Source: Diplonema japonicum
Taxonomy: Eukaryota; Euglenozoa; Diplonemea; Diplonemida; Diplonemidae
NCBI GenBank assembly: GCA_964019335.1
Contig: OZ025661.1
Span: 524,001-588,000 of the forward strand
Direction: 5' to 3'
DNA length: 64,000 nt
Of this stretch, positions 49,981 to 58,560 are shown piece after piece (the first letter of the stretch is position 1; each line of letters starts with the position of its first letter). Position numbers and translations under genes: made by a program. The notes below the pieces were generated by a model, which had not been told where the DNA came from, made no database searches, and worked only from the letters and a program-made list of their open reading frames with translations.

Positions 49981-51009
49981 ATGAACAAAGACTGGACCCA
50001 GCTGCATAGTCTGCTGTCAGCACAGCCCCGCAGGTCCTGCAAAGGTGACACGGTGATGGTGCTGGGGTACATGGGGTGCGGGAAGACGGTGACAGTGCAC
50101 TGCCTGGCGGGGTCGGACCTGTCTCTCAATCACTTCGAGGAGGTGGACATCTTGCGCTGCGGCAAAGGGGCGCGTGACCTGGTGGTGGGGAACAAGTCAA
50201 GCAGTGTGTACCAAGTTGCGACAGCCGAAGATGGACTGCAGCTTGTCGACACGCCTGGCTGCGCAGGGGAGGTGAGTGAAGCAGTCCGCAGCTTTCAGCA
50301 CGAGCTTCTGAAGAAGTGCATCGAGGGTTGTAGGCAGCTGCGGTTCTTGGTGCTGCTCAACGTGCACCTTAACAGCAACAGGATGGATGCACTAAAACGC
50401 ACGGCTGCTGACTGCGACAGGCTCTTCACCTCCTTCGGCTTGGAGTGCGCCCTGCAAGCCACAACTTTCGCATTTACCTTCGGGGACAGCGACACATATT
50501 ATAAAGACAAAGCACTGCACTCGATCAACAAGGTTTTGGAGGACGCCCCGCCTACCCGTCGTGCCGTCTACCGCGAGATGCAGCGTCAGGTACAGCAGCA
50601 AGGCGCCCTGCTCATCAATATCTCCGATGTTGCCGCCACGAAAACCCGCCTGCTGCAGGCACTCAACAACACGACACCCATCAGCTGCCCGCATGCGAAG
50701 CTCGACAGCAAGACGGAGATCTTCCTTGCAGGGCAAGTGGACACCCTGCATGCCAACATGCGGCAGGAGCTGTTTGATGACATCCGCTCGCAGTGGAGCT
50801 TTCTTGAGGACTTGAACAGCACCCTCTCTCGCAAGGAGACAACGGATTTGCTCCGGCAGTGGGAGAAGGAGGTGCATAGTTATTTACAAAAGCAGCTCGA
50901 GGGCATCAAGGCTAGTTTGGGGCTGTACTTTGTCCCATGCGCAAGCTCCCCCGCAGGCACTGCTGAGCGGGCACAGGTCCTTCGAGAGGCTCCGCGAGGC
51001 CTTCGGTAA
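49981..51009 (+). CDS. gene B, part 1: P-loop GTPase-like N-terminal domain
   Basis: Starts MNKDWTQLHSLLSAQPRRS. VMVLGYMGCGKTVTVHCLAG (Walker A) lies at residues about 24-43 and LQLVDTPGCAG (G3 DTPG) at about 84. RFLVLLNVHLNSNRMDALKR, in the position of the missing NKxD loop, parallels RLFVLMESNLKKQRGEALKK in gene A. LQATTFAFTFGDSDTYYKDKAL parallels gene A's STTFGLTMGEKLNYLAEGR. The two N-termini are thus clear paralogues. The frame ends at 51009 but coding continues, shifted by one, from about 50930. The shift could be a 25- or 43-nt intron or a single-base insertion; no GTATG donor is present. Confidence 0.75.
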   Translation: MNKDWTQLHSLLSAQPRRSCKGDTVMVLGYMGCGKTVTVHCLAGSDLSLNHFEEVDILRCGKGARDLVVGNKSSSVYQVATAEDGLQLVDTPGCAGEVSEAVRSFQHELLKKCIEGCRQLRFLVLLNVHLNSNRMDALKRTAADCDRLFTSFGLECALQATTFAFTFGDSDTYYKDKALHSINKVLEDAPPTRRAVYREMQRQVQQQGALLINISDVAATKTRLLQALNNTTPISCPHAKLDSKTEIFLAGQVDTLHANMRQELFDDIRSQWSFLEDLNSTLSRKETTDLLRQWEKEVHSYLQKQLEGIKASLGLYFVPCASSPAGTAERAQVLREAPRGLR

Positions 51010-54000
51010 ACGGTGCCCTGTGCTGCCTTGGGATGCGGCAGATGCAGAGAAGCACTTCGCCGACAGCTGTTCAAAGCCAGCCCTGCTGCCCGTTTGTAAC
51101 GATGTGAAGGACCTGTCGCACGCGTGTCTCCAGCTCCTGCGCAATGCGGAGGACAAGTTCATGAGGGAGTTCGAGAAGATGCTGCGCCGCGCTGCCGGAC
51201 AAGAGGGTTGCGATGTTGACCTGCTTGCGAAGACACTCGACACACACAGAGGCGTCCTGCACGACAACATGCGTAAGAAGCTACATGACACGCTGAAGGA
51301 TGTGCTCGAAAAAACCATGAAGTCGTTTACCGCCGTGCACATCAGGCCTGTCGCCTACAGGGTGGACTTCCTGAAGAAATGGCTGGAGAGTGCTGTGCGT
51401 GAGGTGTTCGACTCCGTCCACCGACGGGACGGGGGTACTGACAGAGATAGAGTTGAGTTCTGGCTGCAGGAGGTGCCAAAGATGCGGCACGAGTCGCTGC
51501 AAGGGCTGAGGTGCCGTGTGGGTGTTCTGAAGGAGCGTTTGGAGATACCGTGGGGACCCTTGGCCGATGAGGCAGCAGAAATATTCTCGAAGCAGACACC
51601 CGACAGAGTCAAGCACGTTGTGGAGAGGCTTGCACTGCGCCGCAACGAGCCATGTGCCGACAAGGAGTTAGATGAACTGGACCAGAGACTGCTGCAAATG
51701 TGCACCATTCCGCTGTCCGTCCCCTTCATGTGTGCCTTCGTCGATGAGACACACTGCCCTGACCTGTTGCAAGACACCCATAGGGAATGCACCATGAAGC
51801 TCGAGGAAGCGAAAAGAGTCCAACTTAGGACCCTGAAAACCATACGTGAATGGCTAGACGCTCCACCGCGCGACCTTCCTACACAGATTGACACCCTTGT
51901 CAAGTACTCGAAGGAACTGGAAGTCCTGAAGGCGCAAGGCTCCGGGGATGAGGCGGTGTTGGCTGCATGTGCCCGAGCACTGCAGCGTGCCAGCCAGGAT
52001 GCCATCGACATGCCGCTTGAGAAATTGAAAAAGCTGCAGGAAGCCGTCATCACAGTAGACAGCTTCTCGGAGCCGTGGGATGCTGGGCAGCTGCGTTCTG
52101 TAATCAACGAGCTGTCGCATCATGTGTGTTATCTGGAAGGGCAGCAGCACATCGAAGAGACGAGTGGTGTGTTCGAGGCTGCGCGTTGCCTCTCCACACT
52201 GCTGGGGGACGAGCTACGTGACAGGGAGGGTGTCGAGTTCCTTCGTGCCTTCTACATTGCCAAGGAGCTAGATGCGTGCTTTGTTAACAGCAAGCAACTG
52301 CACAAGGAGTACTGTGACCTCACCCAGCGTCACCTTGGCCATGCAGATCGGTGTCTGAGGGCGCCCTTTGATATGTCCGCGTGCGCGATGCTCACTGTGG
52401 AGGAAGTCAAACAGTACACGAACCATATAGAGCTGTACAAGCAGCTGGGGTCAGCATTCAACGCCAGCAGTGAAAGTAGGGATCTGAAATCAGCCATGGA
52501 GACCAGACTGAGGCTACTTGAAGACCAAGCGGTGACTGTCTGCTCGTCGCTGGACAGTTGCTCGCTGACCGCGGAACTCCAGCAGCTCAAAGATGTCTTG
52601 CTGTATCTTCAAGGGCTTCCTGCACAATTGGGGCAATTGCCTGTCGCACTTCAACTCACTAAGGTGCGGGAGGCTGCATCACGCGCGCTGGGGCCGCTCG
52701 TTGATATAGCAGAGCAAACTATAAAAGAGAAATTCTGCAACACCGAGATGGCTGTCTTCCTTCTTGACGAAATGGACGCCATGCTGACCCGTGCCACGCA
52801 GAAGCGTATCGAGCGCCTCCTCTGCAGTGCGCACAAGGAGCAGCAAGAATTCATCGCCGCGTTTACGACGAGCCCCAGGAGTGCAACGGGGCACGACTGG
52901 GACGCCCTTTGCAAGCTGTTCACGAGGCTGGGACACAAGGCGCAGCGTGAGATAACATGCTCGCTGGAGAAGGTTGTCAAGCAACTATGTCAAGAAGCCG
53001 AGGAAAGCTGCACCCCCGAGAAGCTGAATGACCCGTTTCTAAAGCGCACAGCAAAGCTGGCCGAACAACAAAGCTTCGAGAATATCAAGCAGCTCATCGC
53101 AGAGGCACGCAAAAAGGTTGAAACTGACAAGGTGAAAGAGGTAAACAAGCTGATGGATGAAGCCATGGGCCACGGGGAGTTTACACTCGTGCGGAACATG
53201 ATGATGGGGAAGCGGTTAGAGTGCCAGATGGCTCGGGACAGGGTGGGAGAACTCTTTACCGAGTGGGAGGCTTCCTTTGCTGACTTCGTTTGGGACGACA
53301 GAAGGATCCTGCACAAGGCGGTGGCTGCACTGGCACTGGAGGGTTCCTTCGAAAAGACACCACGCGTTGTGACCATCATCAGAGGGGACATCGAAAGGAC
53401 TAAGTCCAAGCTGGAAGGAAAGGTGGCGCGTGCCGAAGTTGTAACCAACGTGTGTGAGGAGTGGAGCAAGGCCTTTCATCTGCTGACAGACTCCCGCTTC
53501 GGCGTGCATCTATCTCTTCTCGCAGAAGCCACCATACCCATCGCAACCGCACTGCTCCCACACCTCGAGGAGTACTGTAAACGTTGCCTGTCTGACGACA
53601 AACAGTTCCGCTGCAACGTGAGTGAGGGTAAGCTATTTGCCTCCCAACTCATGGTGGAGCAGAGGGTTGTGGCCAAGGGTGCGGAGCAGCTGACATCCTT
53701 CTTGAAGGAGGGCATCAGCAAGCCCCTGTCCAATCACGACGAGTGGGAACAAGTCATCGTCCAGCTAGAATATTTAATGATGTACTTAAAAGGCCTCGAC
53801 TCACGAGAGGAGAAGCAACTCAATGCACAAATACAAAAACTCCACTGCGCTACCACACCGGAGAGCTACATCGAAGGCCTGAAGCACGTCAGCACAATTC
53901 CGTCACAGGCCGACCTCACAGCCGCAATAAGGAAGGGACTTGGCAAGTGGGGCAAGACGGAAGCGTCCATCTGGGAACCACTCTTAAACTGCAATGCTGC

Positions 54001-54622
54001 GAACACTGTGGTCGAGGACTACGTCCGGACGACAGTGAAGGAGGGGTTGACCTCGCCTACGGGTGTGAAGAGTCTGCAGCGGATGGTGAAGAGGATCCCG
54101 GAGAAGGCAAAAAGACTAATAGAGAACGGGGTGTACCGCATGCACGGTAGCAGTCTTGACTCGGTAGATTGTGCGAAGATGGACATCAGCAATCCACCTC
54201 CCGTCCTGTCTGAACTAGTTGTGGACTTCGATTTCATGGAAGTAGGGCACAAACATGCTGCGAAAAAGGGCTTGGAGGAGCTCACCTCGGGCAAGTGGGA
54301 CGCTGCCATCACGCAGTTCGAGTCCTTGCCGAGCAACCACGTCACGACGGCGCTGTTCGCTGCGGCGCTTCATGCTGGGAAGTATACCGAAGAGGCGAAG
54401 CAGGTGATGCAAAGGGCATCGAGCTCTCTTCAAGGCAAGACTGTGAGTGCTATGATCGCGGCGGACGGAGTAGAGTTTCGTCGGTGCTTGGCAAAGCCTG
54501 TGAGACGCAACGAGGAGAGCACCCGCTTCCACGAGTACATGACGCGGGTGGCGGACGACATTGCGCGGGGCGGGACTGGAGCCACAGGTGGATACCCGCT
54601 TGTCGCGGAGTGGAGAAGCTGA
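50930..54622 (+). CDS. gene B, part 2: helical stalk
   Basis: 1,230 codons, almost entirely alpha-helical with Glu/Lys/Leu repeats (ALLSGHRSFERLREAFGK to EWRS). HIELYKQLGSAFNASSESRDL aligns with gene A's ELYSKLGKAWDAHSRGNAL, and FYIAKELDACF with YCYVASRFSLL, so the stalk is shared by both genes. Near the end, GKWDAAITQFESLPSNHVTTALFAAALHAGKYTEEA looks like one TPR-type hairpin. No enzyme motif. The frame closes at 54620 just where the AAA+ region begins in another frame. Confidence 0.75.
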   Translation: MSHAQAPPQALLSGHRSFERLREAFGKRCPVLPWDAADAEKHFADSCSKPALLPVCNDVKDLSHACLQLLRNAEDKFMREFEKMLRRAAGQEGCDVDLLAKTLDTHRGVLHDNMRKKLHDTLKDVLEKTMKSFTAVHIRPVAYRVDFLKKWLESAVREVFDSVHRRDGGTDRDRVEFWLQEVPKMRHESLQGLRCRVGVLKERLEIPWGPLADEAAEIFSKQTPDRVKHVVERLALRRNEPCADKELDELDQRLLQMCTIPLSVPFMCAFVDETHCPDLLQDTHRECTMKLEEAKRVQLRTLKTIREWLDAPPRDLPTQIDTLVKYSKELEVLKAQGSGDEAVLAACARALQRASQDAIDMPLEKLKKLQEAVITVDSFSEPWDAGQLRSVINELSHHVCYLEGQQHIEETSGVFEAARCLSTLLGDELRDREGVEFLRAFYIAKELDACFVNSKQLHKEYCDLTQRHLGHADRCLRAPFDMSACAMLTVEEVKQYTNHIELYKQLGSAFNASSESRDLKSAMETRLRLLEDQAVTVCSSLDSCSLTAELQQLKDVLLYLQGLPAQLGQLPVALQLTKVREAASRALGPLVDIAEQTIKEKFCNTEMAVFLLDEMDAMLTRATQKRIERLLCSAHKEQQEFIAAFTTSPRSATGHDWDALCKLFTRLGHKAQREITCSLEKVVKQLCQEAEESCTPEKLNDPFLKRTAKLAEQQSFENIKQLIAEARKKVETDKVKEVNKLMDEAMGHGEFTLVRNMMMGKRLECQMARDRVGELFTEWEASFADFVWDDRRILHKAVAALALEGSFEKTPRVVTIIRGDIERTKSKLEGKVARAEVVTNVCEEWSKAFHLLTDSRFGVHLSLLAEATIPIATALLPHLEEYCKRCLSDDKQFRCNVSEGKLFASQLMVEQRVVAKGAEQLTSFLKEGISKPLSNHDEWEQVIVQLEYLMMYLKGLDSREEKQLNAQIQKLHCATTPESYIEGLKHVSTIPSQADLTAAIRKGLGKWGKTEASIWEPLLNCNAANTVVEDYVRTTVKEGLTSPTGVKSLQRMVKRIPEKAKRLIENGVYRMHGSSLDSVDCAKMDISNPPPVLSELVVDFDFMEVGHKHAAKKGLEELTSGKWDAAITQFESLPSNHVTTALFAAALHAGKYTEEAKQVMQRASSSLQGKTVSAMIAADGVEFRRCLAKPVRRNEESTRFHEYMTRVADDIARGGTGATGGYPLVAEWRS

Positions 54623-55677
54623 TCGGCAGCTTCACGTTCGCCGCGTCGGAGGAGGAGAGCAAAGCGCCCGAGCCAGACTCCCTTACGGAGTACCCGTTCA
54701 GGAAGGAATGCCTTGCTGCGGCACCGTCTTTGAAAGAGCTGAACGGGCTGGAGGGGCTGAACGATGTGAAGGAGAAAATCGAGTCTGTAGTAGCCTCTTG
54801 CATCGCAGCGAAAAAGCAGAAGCCACGGAGCATTGCTGCGACGATTGTCCCCTTCGTGTTCGTGGGCAACCCCGGGACGGGGAAGACCACTGTTGCGCGG
54901 ATTCTTGCGAAGGTGCTGCACGAGCTCGACCTGGTGGACATGAAGAAGGACCCCGACGCCCCCAATCCGCAGCAAGTGCCTGCTGCCGCTGCTTGGATGT
55001 CAGGCAATCCAACCATGCCCAAGACACCCCTCTCAGCTAACAAGCCCTTCAAACACGACGTGGACTGCATCGTGGCCGACATCGAAGGGGAGACACGGCC
55101 TTCGCCACCGCCAGACGCGCGCACCCGTTTTCGGGGGGTGAGTGGACCTAGTAGCTCCGTTGGGAAGTTCAACGGCACATACCACACGTACCCGATTGCT
55201 AAAGAAGATCAGTTATTGGACTATTTGATGGACTACTACAACAACCTTCCATCTTTCGACTCCTCTGAGCAGTGCTACGTCGAGTACGAGAGAAAAATCA
55301 AGAAGATGCTAATAGCGAAGGGGCGCAAGGTTAAAAGCACAAGCCCCCTGTTTCTAGAGACAAGCGGCGGGACGCTGAAGACGGACGGCCCGCAAAAGTT
55401 CCAGCAACTCATCGACGAGAACAAGTCACGGGGGTGTGTGTTCATCGACGAGGCGTATCAGTTGTGTGACGGGGGCATGGGGGTGAGCAGCGGGAAGCCC
55501 ATCCTGGACCTGCTGCTGACAGCAGTTGAGAACAACACCGACATGTTCTTCATCTTCGCAGGGTACGAACAAGAGATGGAGAAGCTCTTTGACCAATCCG
55601 GGCTTCCGCAGCAGGGTGGGACCGAAGATCGTGTTCAAGGATTACACACAACGGGAGCTGCGGAACATCTTCCTTAG
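54606..55677 (+). CDS. gene B, part 3: first CbbX-type AAA+ module
   Basis: From VEKLIGSFTFAASEEES on. LNGLEGLNDVKEKIESVVA is the typical entry helix of CbbX/CfqX AAA+ proteins, then FVFVGNPGTGKTTVARILAK (Walker A, 54865) and RGCVFIDEAYQLCDGG (Walker B, about 55432). Between A and B boxes lies an insert of about 110 residues (from about 54970 to 55380; Pro/Ala-rich then NGTYHTYPIAKEDQLLDYL), much longer than in modules 2 and 3. The frame shifts by one base near 55590: FFIFAGYEQEMEKLFD continues as NPGFRSRVGPKIVFKDYTQREL in the next frame. No donor/acceptor pair is visible, so this is a frameshift or a base-call error. Confidence 0.75.
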
Positions 55678-57988
55678 GACAATGCAGAAGGAGTACCCCC
55701 TCATGCGTGTGGACAACGAGAAGACGCTGGACATCTGGTCGCGCAGGCTCGCGGCAGGTGCGGGCCAGCCAGGTTTCGGGAACGCACGTGACGTGCGGCA
55801 AGATGTGAATTTCTCGAGGGACAGGCTGCTGGAGCGTGTCCCCTTCGACTCCAGCACCAAGAAGCTGAACCTGCTCACGAGGAGGGACGTCTGCGGGGGG
55901 ATGCCTCTTCGGAAGGACAGCAAACCCATCAAGGAGCTAGCAGCGATGCAGGGGCTTGAGAGCGTGAAGAAGGCGGTCATCGACATCGCGAAAGTACTTG
56001 TGGGGAACCTGAAGAAGGAAGACGAGGGGAGCAGCGCCCGCCTGCGGCCGTGCCTTCACCGCCTGTTCTTGGGGAACCCTGGGACAGGGAAGACGACGGT
56101 CGCGAAGATCATGGCAAGGCTCCTGTGCGAGATGGGGGTGACGAGGCACGATGAGGTGGTGGTGAAGACCCCGCAGGACTTGAAGGGAGCGTTTGTCGGG
56201 GAGGCAGAGAAGCTCACGAAAGAGGTTCTAGAAGGGTGCAGGGGCAAGGTGTTGTTCATCGACGAGGCGTACTCCCTCGGGGACAAGAACGACCCCTACT
56301 ACGGCCCCGTGGTCGACACCATCGTGGGAAGCATCCACGGCTCCCCTGACGACCCCCTCATCCTGTTCATGGCAGGCTACCGCGAGGAGATGGATCGCAT
56401 GCTTCGCAACGTGAACCCAGGCCTGCGCAGCAGGATGCAGGTGGACGGCGCTTTTATGTTCGAGGACTACTCGAGACGGGACCTGTCCATCATCCTACGT
56501 GACGAAGTGGCACGGCAAAATCTCGCCAGCATCGACAGGATCACAACCGACGTAGCGACGAGCGTCCTCGAGAAGCAGAAGAACATGAAGCACTTCGGGA
56601 ACGCCCGACAGGTGAAGGACCTGCTGGGCCGCGCGATGCTGTCCGCAAACACCCGGACTGACGGGAGCGGCGCTGTTGTGCAGTTGGTAGAGAAGGACTT
56701 CGCACCCGAAAGGGCAAAGGACCAGACAAACACGGGACCGGGTATCAAGGACTTCCCAACACTCCTCAAATGGGTGGAGACACAAAGGAGCTCGCATGGA
56801 AGGCTGCGGAAGAAGGGGCGCGAACCCGAAAGAGACTCTCTGTGCTTTGTGTTCCGCGGGAACCCTGGGAATGGGAAAACAACAGCGGCACGGCTGATGG
56901 GAGAGGCGCTCGTGGACCTTGGGCTGCTGGGGAAGGACGATGTAGTTGAGAAGAGTGTGACGCAGCTGCAGACGGGGTATGTAGGACAGGCAGGGGCGCG
57001 CACACGTGAGATCCTAGACGAGGCGCTCGGCGGCGTTTTGTTCATCGACGAGGCGTACCGTCTGGACGACGGGAACAAAGGCTATGGGAGGGAGATCCTT
57101 GACGAACTGGTCTCAGCGGTGACGGAGGAGAAGTACATGGGCAAGGTGGCGGTCATCCTCGCGGGCTACTCGAAGGAGATGCAGCAGATGCTGAACCAGA
57201 ACCCAGGGCTGTCGTCGCGCTTCGGGAGGGTTATCGACTTCGAGGACTTCACACCGGAGCGGTGTGCAGAGCTGTTCGTGAAGATGGCGAAGGAGAAGAA
57301 GCTCATCCAAGTAGAACCTGCGGTGGAAAGGGACCTGGCAGCGCTGTTCGAGACCATGACTAGCAAGGTGCACCACTGGGCCAACGCGAGGGATGTTATA
57401 AACTTCGTGGACCACTGCTATACCAACATCGATGACGACGACGAGTGGTGCCTGGAGGAGGTGAGGAAGTGCGGGGGTGCCTTCATGAAGTCCCGTCCGA
57501 AGCCAGAAGGGGAAGGGGGTTCGAGGGTGCAGCTCCCTCCTGGCCTCGCACGGGAAACCGTTACAAGGAATGCACCACCCCCCGCACTACCAACCACTGC
57601 GATGAGGGCAGAGGTGAAGATGGCAGAGGCAGAGCCGACGCCACCTGAACACGAAGATGAAGATGAGGATATTGAAGACCCACCCGAGACAGCGCTGATG
57701 GCATCTCTCGAAACAGTGATCGAGAGGCTGGGGGTGCCAGCAGAGAAGGTGGCGAAGATGCTCAGCGAAGGGAAGTTATCGCCTGAGATCGAGCTGGAGC
57801 TGATCCGGGAGGGGTACACGTCCTTCGAGATCAACTGCGAGATCGGCATGCGGGCGGAGTTCATCGAGAAGCGCGACAAGGCGCTTAAGAAGCGGGGCAT
57901 AAAGCGTATCAAGTACTGCACAGTGTGTGGGTGTATCAATTGCAATTTCAGACCCGTTTCCTTCGATGTGGAGGTGGACTTGCCGTAG
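55590..57988 (+). CDS. gene B, part 4: two further CbbX-type AAA+ modules and Cys tail
   Basis: After finishing module 1 (GFRSRVGPKIVFKDYTQREL), module 2 has LFLGNPGTGKTTVAKIMARL (Walker A 56072), FVGEAEKLTKEVLEGCRGKV, LFIDEAYSLGD and NPGLRSRMQ (arginine finger region). Module 3 has FRGNPGNGKTTAARLM (56858), GYVGQAGARTREILDEALGG, LFIDEAYRLDDG, LAGYSKEMQQML and NPGLSSRFGRVIDFEDFTPE. These match CbbX (red-type Rubisco activase) and EccA-like AAA+ proteins. A linker with acidic run EHEDEDEDIEDPPE leads to a helical end and KYCTVCGCINCNF, a possible zinc-binding CxxCxCxxC. ATPase residues look intact in both modules. Function unknown; no Rubisco context here. Confidence 0.88.
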
Positions 57989-58560
57989 CTTTCGAATGCA
58001 AATCAAAATTGCAGCTTCCTTCTTCTTTTTTCAGAGGAGGTACTCCGTGCCATCTTGCCACAATGGCACTTGTGGTTCCACGGGGTTCTCTTTACTAGTG
58101 TTATTGTTAATGCGTAAAAGCATTTTTTTAAAACGACCCTCCTTTCTTATTTGTACAATCCTGTTTCTCGCGGAAACACCCCCCACCACAGCAGCCGACG
58201 AATCAAGCAAACCCACTTTAAAAAAAAAGATTTTTTCCGTTCTCTTTGCTTGCAACAAGGGGAATCCAAGTGGTTACTCGCTTTTTATTTTTCTAAGACA
58301 ACGTTCACCTGCAGTGCTGTTAAACAGAGTTTTAAACTGAGGACTTTGCACCGCACATCTTTTTATTTTTATCCCCTAAACGCCCACGCGGACGTTTTTG
58401 TCCTTATTTCAAAATTTGCTTTTTCGCTAAGTACTTTTTTTTGAACACGGCCCCTGGACTTCAAAATATGGCATTGTTGCGCGGTTTATTTTGTCTTGGA
58501 ACTACATTTTGCGTTAAAAGTTTTGTTTTAATTGAAACCGGCAGGGTTGGCTTAAAATGA
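57989..58560. other. intergenic downstream of gene B
   Basis: A/T-rich with T and A runs; no coding frame matching a known family. Probably 3' flank of gene B followed by the edge of the PiggyBac-derived region. Confidence 0.5.

Noticed and set aside
54295-54605. The first hundred codons of the open frame beginning at 54295
   Set aside because: Out of frame with the gene B stalk, which is clearly coding there; the frame becomes real only from about 54606.
54606-57988. Rubisco activase of a photosynthetic organism
   Set aside because: CbbX-like modules occur widely without Rubisco; no photosynthesis gene is nearby.
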